NCBI RefSeq assembly: GCF_018614655.1
Contig: NZ_JAGGOG010000004.1
Span: 124,001 to 188,000, forward strand
DNA: 64,000 nt
DNA from: Pseudomonas fluorescens
GTDB lineage: Bacteria > Pseudomonadota > Gammaproteobacteria > Pseudomonadales > Pseudomonadaceae
Direction of reading: 5' to 3'
Every line of letters begins with the position of its first letter. Positions within the stretch are counted from its first letter, which is position 1. Under the pieces are notes generated by a model, which did no database searches, was not told where the DNA came from, and was given only the letters and a program-made list of their open reading frames with translations. Positions 47,976-55,880 of this stretch are shown one piece after another. A program made the translations under genes and the position numbers.

Positions 47976-49309
47976 CGCTGGAAATGCAGAGGTAAGCCCT
48001 GGCAACTGTCGTGCACCCGTGCGTCGTGCCAGGCCAGGTGGCCGGAAACCAGAGTGGTGCTGACGCTGTGGCGAAAGCTGCGCTCGGCGAAGGGCGTCCA
48101 ACCGCAGCGAGCGAGGATCGGCTGGCTGCTGACAGGCTTGCCATGGGGTTCGGGTTTGATCAGCACCAGATCGGCCCAGTAGCCTTCGCGCAGGTAGCCG
48201 CGATCGGGAATGGCAAACAGGTCGGCGACGCGATGGCTGGTTTTCGCCACCAGCGTGGTCAATGGCAGCAAGCCGTCGGCTACCAGTTCCAGCAGCGCTG
48301 GCAGGGCGTGCTGCACCAGCGGCAAGCCTGATGGCGCCTCGCGGTACGGCCGCTGTTTTTGCGCCCAGGTGTGCGGCGCGTGATCGCTACCAATCACATC
48401 CAGACGATCACTCAACAAGGCCAGGCGCAGCGCATTGCGATCAGCGCGGGTCTTGATCGCCGGGTTGCATTTGATCTGGTGGCCGAGGCGCGTGTAGTCG
48501 CGGTCATCGAACAGCAAATGGTGCAAGCAGACTTCGGCGGTGATGCGTTTTTCCGCCAGGGGTTTGTCCTCGAACAGCGCCAACTCCCGAGCGCTGGTGA
48601 TGTGCAATACGTGCAAGCGCGTGCCGTGTCGACGGGCCAGCTCCACGGCGAGGGACGAGGAGCGATAGCACGCTTCGGCATCGCGAATCAGTGGGTGTGC
48701 CACCGCAGGAATATTGTCGCCGAACCGATCCCTTAGACGTTGTTCATTGGCCAGGATGCTCGGCGTGTGTTCGCAGTGCGCCAAGAGAATGGTCGGCACC
48801 TCGGCGAACAGCCGCTCCAGAATCCGCGGATCATCCACCAGCATATTGCCGGTAGAGGCGCCCATGAACACTTTGACCCCGGCCACTTCGCGCGGATCGA
48901 GGGCGGCGACAGTGTCCAGGTTGTCCTTGCTCACACCAAAGTGAAAACCATAATTGGCCACCGAATGCAGGGCGGCGCGGTGTTTTTTATCGGCCAGGGC
49001 TTGCAGCGTCAAGGTCGCCGGTTGGGTGTTGGGCATGTCCATGAAACTGGTGATGCCGCCCGCCACGGCGGCACGGGATTCGCTGTAGAAACTGCCCTTG
49101 TCCGGCGCGCCGGGCTCACGGAAATGCACTTGGTCGTCGATCATCCCCGGCAGCAGCCATTGGCCTTGGGCGTCGATTTCCACGGGTGCGTTTTCGCCAT
49201 CGATGCTGCTGGCGATCTTTTCGATGCGGCCGTTGGCGACGAGTAGGTCTGCGTCGAATTCCTGGCCTTCATTCACCAGGCGGGCGTTGCGGATCAGCAG
49301 GCGGCTCAT
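47972..49309 (-). CDS. pyrQ: Dihydroorotase paralogue of the zinc-starvation cluster (PyrQ type)
   Basis: A 445-residue amidohydrolase of the dihydroorotase family (N-carbamoyl-aspartate to dihydroorotate). The N-terminal metal motif reads D-D-Q-V-H-F-R-E-P-G, so the first His of the usual H-x-H is Gln. The carboxylated-lysine region G-V-K-V-F-M-G, later histidines (A-H-C-E-H, L-H-V-L-H-I) and S-D-H-A-P-H-T are present. It ends the minus-strand operon that begins at folE2, and corresponds to PA5541 at the end of the P. aeruginosa Zur cluster. It probably backs up the main enzyme when zinc is scarce. Confidence 0.9.
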   Translation of the reverse strand: MSRLLIRNARLVNEGQEFDADLLVANGRIEKIASSIDGENAPVEIDAQGQWLLPGMIDDQVHFREPGAPDKGSFYSESRAAVAGGITSFMDMPNTQPATLTLQALADKKHRAALHSVANYGFHFGVSKDNLDTVAALDPREVAGVKVFMGASTGNMLVDDPRILERLFAEVPTILLAHCEHTPSILANEQRLRDRFGDNIPAVAHPLIRDAEACYRSSSLAVELARRHGTRLHVLHITSARELALFEDKPLAEKRITAEVCLHHLLFDDRDYTRLGHQIKCNPAIKTRADRNALRLALLSDRLDVIGSDHAPHTWAQKQRPYREAPSGLPLVQHALPALLELVADGLLPLTTLVAKTSHRVADLFAIPDRGYLREGYWADLVLIKPEPHGKPVSSQPILARCGWTPFAERSFRHSVSTTLVSGHLAWHDARVHDSCQGLPLHFQR

Positions 49310-49311
49310 GG

Positions 49312-49872
49312 TCAGAACTCGTTTTGCAGGGCTTTGTAACCGCGCACCAAGTCGACGTTGGTGCGTGCCACGTCCTCGGAAAACTCCGAGGCGCTGACGC
49401 TTACCGGTGGGAACTGCGACAGGTCGGTGTTGGGGCCGATGCGGGTGGTGGAGGGCACGTAGAAGGCCGGTGGCAAGTCGCGCCCGTCCACCACCGAGTT
49501 GTGGCGCACCACGCAGCCATCGCCAACTGCACAGTTGAACAGCACGCTGTTGAAACCGATAAACACCCGGTCACCGACGGTGCAGGGGCCGTGGACGATA
49601 GAGCGGTGGGCGATGGAGGTGAATTCACCAATGGTGACGGCGGCGCCGGACTTGGAATGGATCACCACGCCGTCCTGGATATTGGAATTGGCGCCGATGG
49701 TGATCGGGTCCATGTCGCCGGTTGCATCGACTTCGTCGGCGCGGATCACGGCGTAGGGACCGACGAAGACGTTTTCGCCGATGATGACCTTGCCGCAGAT
49801 AATAGCGGTCTTATCGACGTAGGCTGATTCGGCAATGACGGGCAGGTCGCCGGAAGGGTTCTTGCGGATCAT
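49312..49872 (-). CDS. Gamma-class carbonic anhydrase-like protein
   Basis: A 186-residue left-handed beta-helix protein. Hexapeptide repeats (I-I-C-G-K-V-I-I-G-E-N-V-F-V-G-P) cover most of its length. Three histidines in Q-D-G-V-V-I-H and I-A-H-R-S-I-V-H-G match the metal ligands of Cam-type carbonic anhydrases, which can use iron or cobalt in place of zinc. Its start overlaps the hisI paralogue by 4 bp and its stop is 2 bp before pyrQ. This fits PA5540 in the P. aeruginosa zinc-starvation cluster. Confidence 0.9.
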   Translation of the reverse strand: MIRKNPSGDLPVIAESAYVDKTAIICGKVIIGENVFVGPYAVIRADEVDATGDMDPITIGANSNIQDGVVIHSKSGAAVTIGEFTSIAHRSIVHGPCTVGDRVFIGFNSVLFNCAVGDGCVVRHNSVVDGRDLPPAFYVPSTTRIGPNTDLSQFPPVSVSASEFSEDVARTNVDLVRGYKALQNEF

Positions 49873-50294
49873 GCGGCAGGTTCCTTGAGGGGCGCGGTGA
49901 TGATGTGCACTTCGCTACCAACGATGGCGTTGTAGAAACAGGAGGGGCGGCCGGTATGACAGGCCGGGCCTTGCTGGTTGACGATCAGCAGTACCGCATC
50001 GCCGTCGCAGTCCAGGCGTGCCTCCACCAGTTGCTGGCGGTGACCGGAGGTTTCGCCCTTGCGCCACAGTTGCTGGCGCGAGCGCGACCAGTAGCAGACT
50101 TGCCCGGTGGCCAGTGTCTCGTTGAGGGCCTGGCGGTTCATCCAGGCCAGCATCAATACTTCGCCGCTGCCGTGTTGCTGGGCGATGGCGGCAATCAGGC
50201 CATCGCTGTTCCACGGCAAGGCATCGAGCACCGGATCAAGTGGAAAGCGGCTGCCCAAGGCAGCCTCTTCCAGATCGCGCAGGCTCAGGGTCAT
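49869..50294 (-). CDS. hisI: Phosphoribosyl-AMP cyclohydrolase paralogue
   Basis: A 141-residue HisI, the third step of histidine synthesis. Family blocks are W-R-K-G-E-T-S-G-H, D-C-D-G-D-A-V-L-L and A-C-H-T-G-R-P-S-C-F. The three metal-site cysteines are all present. There is no HisE fusion. As the gene lies in a zinc-responsive operon, with 4-bp overlaps to both neighbours, it is probably a second copy beside the usual hisI. HisI paralogues have been noted among COG0523/Zur-linked genes. Unlike DksA2, it keeps its cysteine ligands. Confidence 0.88.
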   Translation of the reverse strand: MTLSLRDLEEAALGSRFPLDPVLDALPWNSDGLIAAIAQQHGSGEVLMLAWMNRQALNETLATGQVCYWSRSRQQLWRKGETSGHRQQLVEARLDCDGDAVLLIVNQQGPACHTGRPSCFYNAIVGSEVHIITAPLKEPAA

Positions 50295-51175
50295 GGCGTG
50301 CTCAGGGCGGCGTACAAGGTGTTGAGGTTGTATTCGAACAGCCCGGTAAAGGTGCTGGCCGGACCATCCGCCGCCAATGCATCGGAGTACAGCGTGCCGC
50401 CGATATGGGCACCGCTTTCGTCCGCGATCTGCTTGAGCAGGCGCGAATCCTTGATGTTTTCCATGAATACGGCTTTGACGTGGTCGTTGCGAATCTGAGT
50501 GATCAGCCCTGCGACTTCGGCAGCCGACGGCTCACGTTCGGTGGACAGGCCTTGGGGAGCCAGGAAGTCGATGCCATAGGCTTGGCCCAGGTAACCGAAG
50601 GCGTCATGAGAGGTCACGATGCGGCGGTTGCCTGGAGGTAGCGAACCCAACTTGGTCTTGGCTTCAGCCAGCAGACGGTAGATGTCTTTCAGGTACACCT
50701 GGCTGTTGTGCTGGTAGTCGGTCTTGTTGGCCGGGTCGGCCGCGATCAGCGCCTTGGTGATGTTGCTCACATAAATTTCGGCGTTGGCCAGATTGTGCCA
50801 GGCGTGAGGGTCGGGGATGGTGTCGCCGTCTTCCTCCATGGTGCGAGCGATCACGCCTTTGCTGGCGGCGACCACGGTGGCCTTGGTCTCGGTGCTGGTG
50901 ATCAGACGATCCAGCCACGGTTCGAAACCGAGACCGTTTTTGATGATCACCCGGGCCTTGAGCAGGGCCTTGGCGTCATCGGGTGTTGGTTCATAGGTGT
51001 GGGCGTCTGCGTCGGGGCCGACCATATTGCTGATCTGGATATGATCGCCACCGATCTGGTGGGTCATGTCGTTGAGGATGCTGAAGCTGGTAACCACCTG
51101 AAGCTTGTCGGCCGCCTGGGCGGTCGCGAACGACAGCGGCAGCAAGACACTGAACAGCACGAGTAGAGCGCGCAT
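50291..51175 (-). CDS. Zinc-type ABC transporter substrate-binding protein (ZnuA/TroA family)
   Basis: A 294-residue cluster 9 (A-I) binding protein from the ATG at 51175, with a signal peptide (about 1-22, F-A-T-A-Q-A). Expected ligands are visible: His in D-A-H-T-Y-E-P, His in D-P-H-A-W, His in T-S-H-D-A-F-G-Y and Asp in L-Y-S-D-A-L. The three-His-one-Asp set is the TroA/zinc pattern, not the Mn pattern that has Glu at the third place. There is no long His-rich loop. A GAGG site lies upstream; an alternative ATG at 51190 overlaps the permease stop. It forms a full importer with the next two genes. Confidence 0.9.
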   Translation of the reverse strand: MRALLVLFSVLLPLSFATAQAADKLQVVTSFSILNDMTHQIGGDHIQISNMVGPDADAHTYEPTPDDAKALLKARVIIKNGLGFEPWLDRLITSTETKATVVAASKGVIARTMEEDGDTIPDPHAWHNLANAEIYVSNITKALIAADPANKTDYQHNSQVYLKDIYRLLAEAKTKLGSLPPGNRRIVTSHDAFGYLGQAYGIDFLAPQGLSTEREPSAAEVAGLITQIRNDHVKAVFMENIKDSRLLKQIADESGAHIGGTLYSDALAADGPASTFTGLFEYNLNTLYAALSTP

Positions 51176-51186
51176 CGGGAAACACC

Positions 51187-52053
51187 TCATTGGGATGTAA
51201 GCAAAGGCGGGCGGCGCAGCAAGCCATGCACCGGACCGAAGACCACGGACAGCAGGTACAAGCCGCCAGCCACCAGCACAATCGCCGGGCCGCTGGGCAG
51301 CGAGTAGTAGAACGACAGCAACAAACCAATCCACACCGACAGGCATCCCAGCACCGCCGATACCGCGATCAATACCGGCAGGCGCCGGCTCCAGAAGCGT
51401 GAAGCAATGGCTGGCAACATCATCAAACCGACCACCATCAAAGCGCCGATAGCCTGGAAACCGATCACCAGGTTCAGCACCACCAGGGTCAGGAACACGC
51501 CATGGGACAGTGGGCCGAGACGGCTGACGGTTTGCAGGAACAGTGGGTCGAGGGTGTCCAGCAACAGTGGTTTGTAGATCAGCGCCATGGCGATCAGGCT
51601 GAAGCCGGACACCCAGAGCATGCCAGTGAGGGTCGGGCCATCTACCGCCAGGGCCGAGCCGAACAGCAGGTGCAGCAGGTCGAGGCGTTTACCGGCGATG
51701 CCGAGGATCAGTACGCCGCTGGCCAGGGAGATTGGGTAGATGGCGGCGAGGCTGGCGTCTTCCTTCAGTCCTGTTCGACGGGTTATCCACGCCGCGAGGC
51801 CGGCCATGCTCAGGCCGGCACCCAGGCCACCGATGGTCAGCGCCGGCAGGCTCAGGCCGGCGAACCAGAAGCCCAGCGCCGCGCCGGGCAGGATGCCGTG
51901 TGCCACGGCGTCACCGATCAGGCTCATGCGGCGCAGGATCAGAAACACACCGAGCGGTGCCGTGCTGCAGGCCAGGACCAAGCCGCCAAGCAAGGCACGG
52001 CGCATGAACACAAAGTCGTGGAAGGGCAGCCACAGGTGGGCGGTGAAGTGCAT
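51187..52053 (-). CDS. Zinc-type ABC transporter permease (ZnuB family)
   Basis: A 288-residue integral membrane protein of the ABC-3 family with eight or nine hydrophobic segments. The family block R-M-S-L-I-G-D-A-V-A-H-G-I-L-P-G-A-A-L-G near residue 40 is clear, as are G-A-L-M-V-V-G-L-M-M-L-P-A in the C-terminal part. Its ATG at 52053 overlaps the ATPase stop. It works with the binding protein and ATPase to import zinc. The cluster context makes induction under zinc starvation likely. Confidence 0.92.
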   Translation of the reverse strand: MHFTAHLWLPFHDFVFMRRALLGGLVLACSTAPLGVFLILRRMSLIGDAVAHGILPGAALGFWFAGLSLPALTIGGLGAGLSMAGLAAWITRRTGLKEDASLAAIYPISLASGVLILGIAGKRLDLLHLLFGSALAVDGPTLTGMLWVSGFSLIAMALIYKPLLLDTLDPLFLQTVSRLGPLSHGVFLTLVVLNLVIGFQAIGALMVVGLMMLPAIASRFWSRRLPVLIAVSAVLGCLSVWIGLLLSFYYSLPSGPAIVLVAGGLYLLSVVFGPVHGLLRRPPLLTSQ

Positions 52054-52721
52054 CACGCCACCTGCGTTTGCGGTTGCTGGAGGATCAGTTCTTTACTGGG
52101 CGCCAGCGCGCAGCCGCTGCTTTTGATCAGCAGTGCCTGAGGGATATGTTGGCGCACGGCGGCCAGGTCATGGCACACCACGAGCAATGTGCGGCCCTCG
52201 GCATGCCAGGCGTGGATGTGTTTCCACAGCAGGATTTGACCTTGCTCGTCGAGGGCGGCGTGGGGTTCGTCGAGCAGCAGCACTGGCGCCTCGGCCAGAC
52301 TCATGCGGGCGAGCAGGGCGCGTTGCAGTTCGCCGCCGGAAAGGGCCATCAACGGGCGGTGCTCCAGGCCGCTCAGGCACCAGTCTTCCAGCACGGCTTG
52401 CAGGCGTTGGCTGCGTTGTTGCGGTGTTTGTTTGCTGCCCCAGAAACCTGCGGCCACGAGTTCTTGCAGGCTGATGGGGAACTGGCGGTCCAGGTGTTGT
52501 TGCTGGGGCAGGAACGACAGGCTGCCGCGTCGTGGAACATCCAGGATGACTTTTCCTGCGAGAGGCTTTTGCAAGCCGGCGATGACTTTCAGCAGGCTGC
52601 TTTTGCCAGATCCGTTGGCGCCGATCACGCCAGTGAGGCTGCCTTGGGCCAGCGCGAAATCCACGGCAGGTGTCAGCGGTTGACCGGGAGCGCCCCAGCG
52701 CAGAGCTTTGCAGGTGATCAT
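52053..52721 (-). CDS. Zinc-type ABC transporter ATPase (ZnuC family)
   Basis: A 222-residue ABC ATPase with Walker A G-A-N-G-S-G-K-S-S, Q-loop in S-F-L-P-Q-Q, signature L-S-G-G-E-L-Q, Walker B V-L-L-L-D-E-P and the switch histidine in V-C-H-D-L. It powers the neighbouring permease. Start and stop overlap folE2 and the permease by a few bases, so the operon folE2-ATPase-permease-SBP-hisI-gamma-CA-pyrQ is tightly packed. Confidence 0.93.
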   Translation of the reverse strand: MITCKALRWGAPGQPLTPAVDFALAQGSLTGVIGANGSGKSSLLKVIAGLQKPLAGKVILDVPRRGSLSFLPQQQHLDRQFPISLQELVAAGFWGSKQTPQQRSQRLQAVLEDWCLSGLEHRPLMALSGGELQRALLARMSLAEAPVLLLDEPHAALDEQGQILLWKHIHAWHAEGRTLLVVCHDLAAVRQHIPQALLIKSSGCALAPSKELILQQPQTQVA

Positions 52722-53614
52722 TTGGAGGGCCTTGTCCAGCGGCTTTCAGCCACGGCATCGTGCGCGTGCAGGCTTTCGGCGTGGATCACTTTCAGGTGGA
52801 AGGCTTTGACTGCATCCGAGCGTTTCAAGGCGAGGTTAAGGCGTCGGGCGGCGTCTTCGCAGAACATCAGGTTCTGGCCGTTGGCCAGAGCGAAGGCTTG
52901 TTCATCTGCACGTTTCACGGCGGTTTGCACCGCGGTGCCGAGGGCCGCTTCGGCGTTGTTGATCAGATCGGTCAGCGGCAGCGCCTGCTGGTTGTCTTGC
53001 AAATGGATCTGTAACTGCGCGCTGCTACGCTGGCTATGGGGCGTGGCGACGATACCCTTTGCGCTGCCGAGCCAGGTCAGGACGTGTTCATGCTGCAACG
53101 GCGTGTTGGCGAAATCCTCGATAAATTGCTGCTGAATCAACTGCCTGGCCAAGGCGGCGGAGCAGGGACAAGTTGAGGAGTAGGTAACGTCAATTTTTAG
53201 TTCCACGTGGAACATCTGGTTTTCCAGGCGTGCTTCGATACTCACCGGGTAGGTCTTCCAGCCGGCCAATGGGCTGACCAGGGCGGCCCGTTTGAGCAGC
53301 AAGTTCGCGTGAATTCGCAGGTAGGCGTTGTGGGATAAACCTTCATGGCTGTCGAGGAAGCGCTGTAGCACTTGGCGCAACAGGGCAGGTGTCAGGCTTT
53401 TTTGTTCAAGCATTTCCAGCGCCAGGTACAGCCGCGACATGTGAATACCGCGTGCTTCGCCGTCATCCAGGCTGACACCTGCATCGGCCTTGGCACTCAG
53501 GTGCTGGCCGTCAATCAGGATGGGAAGGGCAATGCCGCACATGCCCACCCATTCGAGCGGCAAGGCTTGGCGTGAAGCCTGCGCGGCGATATCCGGCAGA
53601 GTCAGCGCATTCAT
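52718..53614 (-). CDS. folE2: GTP cyclohydrolase IB (FolE2), zinc-independent paralogue
   Basis: FolE2 makes dihydroneopterin triphosphate for folate and queuosine and can use metals other than zinc, so it replaces FolE in zinc starvation. The product from the ATG at 53614 has 298 residues; an ATG at 53626 is an alternative. The active-site cysteine region S-S-T-C-P-C-S-A-A-L-A-R and the metal-site H-M-S-R-L, preceded by the early G-M-C-G-I, are present. It is first in a seven-gene operon and a Zur box lies 33 bp upstream. The codons for M-F-H-V-E contain a perfect parS core (53200-53213). Confidence 0.95.
   Translation of the reverse strand: MNALTLPDIAAQASRQALPLEWVGMCGIALPILIDGQHLSAKADAGVSLDDGEARGIHMSRLYLALEMLEQKSLTPALLRQVLQRFLDSHEGLSHNAYLRIHANLLLKRAALVSPLAGWKTYPVSIEARLENQMFHVELKIDVTYSSTCPCSAALARQLIQQQFIEDFANTPLQHEHVLTWLGSAKGIVATPHSQRSSAQLQIHLQDNQQALPLTDLINNAEAALGTAVQTAVKRADEQAFALANGQNLMFCEDAARRLNLALKRSDAVKAFHLKVIHAESLHAHDAVAESRWTRPSK
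53200..53213. other. parS-like ParB-binding site inside folE2
   Basis: The 14-bp palindrome GTTCCACGTGGAAC is exact; the 16-bp Pseudomonas parS consensus TGTTCCACGTGGAACA matches at 15 of 16 positions. I found no other such core in the window. It lies about 53 kb from oriC. Confidence 0.8.
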
Positions 53615-53646
53615 GGGCAGGTCCATCGTTTGAAATAAAAAGACAT

Positions 53647-53659
53647 GTTATATTATAAC
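53647..53659. promoter_or_regulatory. Zur box between folE2 and amiA
   Basis: GTTATATTATAAC is a perfect match to the gamma-proteobacterial Zur core GTTATAnTATAAC, preceded by AT. It lies between the divergent folE2 operon and amiA and can repress both when zinc is sufficient. Confidence 0.9.
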
Positions 53660-53743
53660 GATTGAGTCGACGATTGTTTTTCTGCTCCAGTCTTTTATTC
53701 AGTCATGTCGAGTACGGACGCTCCTCCATTCGCGGTATATGTC

Positions 53744-54958
53744 ATGCATAGACGTCAACTCCTCAACCTGCTGCTGGCCAGTGCAGTGTTCACCTTGCCC
53801 TTCGGCGTTTCGGCCACGCAGATTCGCAATGCCCGCCTTTGGCGATCGGATGACAAGTTGCGGTTGGTGTTCGATCTCAGCGGGCCGGTGCAGTACAAGA
53901 CTTTTTCCCTGACCGCGCCGGAGCGGTTGATCATCGACCTCTCCGGCTCGAAGCTGAGTGGTGATTTCAGCCAGCTCGCCCTAGCCAACAGCGGTATTAC
54001 CTCGATTCGCTCCGGGCATTTCGGCAAGGGTGATACACGGATCGTCCTGGATCTCGCCGCACCGATGCAACTCAACAGCTTTCTGTTGCCACCACAGGAT
54101 GGTCAAGGTCATCGACTGGTGCTGGATTTGACCAACGTCACGAAGGCGCCCCTACAGATCGCCGCCGCTGTGGCGCCGTTGGCGGTGGTACCGGCGGACA
54201 AGGTTCACCCCAAGCGCGACATCATCGTGGTGGTCGATCCCGGCCACGGTGGCAAGGACCCAGGCGCTATTGGCTCCAAGGGCGAACGGGAAAAAGATGT
54301 GGTGTTGTCGATCGCCCAATTGCTGGCCAAACGCTTGAAGCGCGAGAAGGGCTTTGACGTGAAACTGGTGCGCAACGACGATTTCTTCGTGCCGCTGCGC
54401 AAGCGTGTGGACATTGCCCGCAAGCACAAGGCCGACATGTTCATCTCGGTACACGCCGATGCGGCGCCGCGGCTCACCGCCTCTGGTGCATCGGTTTACG
54501 CGTTGTCTGAAGGTGGCGCGACCTCCGCCACCGCACGTTTCATGGCACAACGGGAAAACGGTGCCGATCTGTTGGGGGCGACCAGCTTGCTCAATCTCAA
54601 AGACAAGGACCCGATGTTGGCCGGGGTGATTCTCGACATGTCGATGAACGCCACCATCGCCGCCAGCTTGCAATTGGGCAGTACGGTGCTCGGCAGTTTG
54701 GCGGGTATCACCACACTGCATCAGAAGCGCGTGGAACAAGCAGGGTTCGCGGTGCTCAAGTCACCGGACGTGCCGTCGATTCTTGTGGAAACCGGTTTTA
54801 TTTCCAACGCCCGTGACAGTCAACGGTTGGTCACAGCGCGCCATCAACAAGCAGTGGCAGATGGTTTGTTTGAAGGTTTACAGCGTTACTTCCAGAAGAA
54901 CCCGCCGGTGAACAGCTACATGGCCTGGGCTCAGGAACAGAAGAAAGGTCAGGTTTAA
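53744..54958 (+). CDS. amiA: N-acetylmuramoyl-L-alanine amidase of the zinc cluster (AMIN + Amidase_3)
   Basis: A cell-wall amidase of 404 residues from ATG 53744. The N-terminus M-H-R-R-Q-L-L-N-L-L-L has twin arginines before a hydrophobic stretch, suggesting Tat export. An AMIN domain (about 25-130) is followed by Amidase_3 with D-P-G-H-G-G-K-D-P-G-A, S-V-H-A-D-A and V-E-T-G-F-I. The catalytic zinc ligands (His in P-G-H, Glu, His in V-H-A) look intact. The Zur box at 53647 lies 85 bp upstream, so this is the zinc-starvation copy (PA5538-like). An in-frame ATG at 53705 is further from the family start. Confidence 0.92.
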   Translation: MHRRQLLNLLLASAVFTLPFGVSATQIRNARLWRSDDKLRLVFDLSGPVQYKTFSLTAPERLIIDLSGSKLSGDFSQLALANSGITSIRSGHFGKGDTRIVLDLAAPMQLNSFLLPPQDGQGHRLVLDLTNVTKAPLQIAAAVAPLAVVPADKVHPKRDIIVVVDPGHGGKDPGAIGSKGEREKDVVLSIAQLLAKRLKREKGFDVKLVRNDDFFVPLRKRVDIARKHKADMFISVHADAAPRLTASGASVYALSEGGATSATARFMAQRENGADLLGATSLLNLKDKDPMLAGVILDMSMNATIAASLQLGSTVLGSLAGITTLHQKRVEQAGFAVLKSPDVPSILVETGFISNARDSQRLVTARHQQAVADGLFEGLQRYFQKNPPVNSYMAWAQEQKKGQV

Positions 54959-55323
54959 CAGCCGGTAATACGACTGCAGGTAAATTTGGCGCTGGACCCT
55001 CCGGAACTGGAAAACCGGTTGATGGTGGTCCAGCCCACACGCCGCGTATAGCCGACCCATGCTTCGCCATCAGACGCCAACCCGGTAAAGAACGTCAGTT
55101 GCCCATAACGGCTATTGGTCTGCGCCCAATAGCGTTTGCCGATCACCTCGAAACCCCGCAAATACGTGGTGCTGCCGGCAGTGGCGACGCTATAGGCATT
55201 GCCTTGGGCATCCACGCACGACAGTAGGTTGGCGCTGCGAGTGCAGTTGGGCAGCAGGTTCGGCGCCTGGGCGCTTGCGTGGGTTGCAGCTACCAGCAAC
55301 AGGCCGCACAGCAGGTATTTCAT
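54955..55323 (-). CDS. Small secreted cysteine-rich protein of the zinc cluster (PA5537-like)
   Basis: A 122-residue protein with a clear signal peptide (M-K-Y-L-L-C-G-L-L-L-V-A-A-T-H-A-S-A-Q-A). The mature part has two cysteine pairs (N-C-T-R-S-A-N-L-L-S-C and F-T-C-S-R-I-T-G-C) and a central Gly/Tyr/Thr-rich region with no recognisable enzyme motif. I do not know a named family. It is divergent from dksA2 across a perfect Zur box at 55404 and converges on amiA with a 4-bp overlap. It is therefore likely to be induced by zinc starvation. Confidence 0.75.
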   Translation of the reverse strand: MKYLLCGLLLVAATHASAQAPNLLPNCTRSANLLSCVDAQGNAYSVATAGSTTYLRGFEVIGKRYWAQTNSRYGQLTFFTGLASDGEAWVGYTRRVGWTTINRFSSSGGSSAKFTCSRITGC

Positions 55324-55403
55324 AAGCTTTCTCGGGGGGGTGATGAGCTCAAGCATTGCGCCCTTCGTCGCGGTGAGCAAGCGAGGATTGGCTTATTTGT
55401 ATT

Positions 55404-55416
55404 GTTATACTATAAC
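55404..55416. promoter_or_regulatory. Zur box between the secreted protein gene and dksA2
   Basis: GTTATACTATAAC is a perfect Zur core, extended to TGTTATACTATAACAT. It is 81 bp upstream of the minus-strand secreted protein start and 33 bp before the dksA2 ATG. Confidence 0.92.
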
Positions 55417-55448
55417 ATCAAAGAAAGCCTGATCCGTGAACCCCGCCC

Positions 55449-55853
55449 ATGACTGAACAAGACCTCCTCGCCCAATCGTCCAACGATTACATGAACGAAG
55501 CCCAGCAAGGTTTCTTCCGCGAGCTGTTGCTGGCCCAGCGCGATGATCTGCAAGCGCGCATCGATGCCGAATTCATGGTGCTGCGCGAGCAAGAACCCAA
55601 CAGCGATCCTGCTGATGTCGGCAGCGCCGAAGAACAGCGTCAGTGGCAATTACGCCTGCTTGAGCGCGAGAAAAAGCTTCTGGACAAGATCGACGACGCC
55701 TTGGAATACCTGGCCCGCGGCGAGTATGGCTGGTGCCGTGAAACCGGCGAGCCCATTGGCCTGCAGCGCCTGTTGCTACGGCCTACGGCCACCCTGTGTA
55801 TCGAAGCCAAAGAACGTGAAGAGCTGCGCGAACGCCATCGACGGGCGATTTGA
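55449..55853 (+). CDS. dksA2: DksA2, zinc-finger-reduced DksA paralogue
   Basis: DksA works with ppGpp on RNA polymerase. This 134-residue paralogue has the coiled-coil with the tip motif D-P-A-D (in N-S-D-P-A-D-V-G-S), the long helices, and a C-terminal globular part. Where housekeeping DksA has four zinc cysteines, this protein has C-R-E-T and L-C-I-E-A, so two are replaced by Thr and Ala and no classical zinc finger can form. It is the first gene of a plus-strand operon with zigA, DUF1826 and a second CobW, under a Zur box. It probably replaces DksA under zinc starvation. Confidence 0.94.
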   Translation: MTEQDLLAQSSNDYMNEAQQGFFRELLLAQRDDLQARIDAEFMVLREQEPNSDPADVGSAEEQRQWQLRLLEREKKLLDKIDDALEYLARGEYGWCRETGEPIGLQRLLLRPTATLCIEAKEREELRERHRRAI

Positions 55854-55880
55854 CCGGCCAACCCTGATGAGGATTACCTG

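Noticed and set aside
49869..50294. HisI paralogue as a zinc-independent form that has lost its ligands
   Set aside because: All three expected cysteines are present, so the sequence does not support loss of zinc binding.
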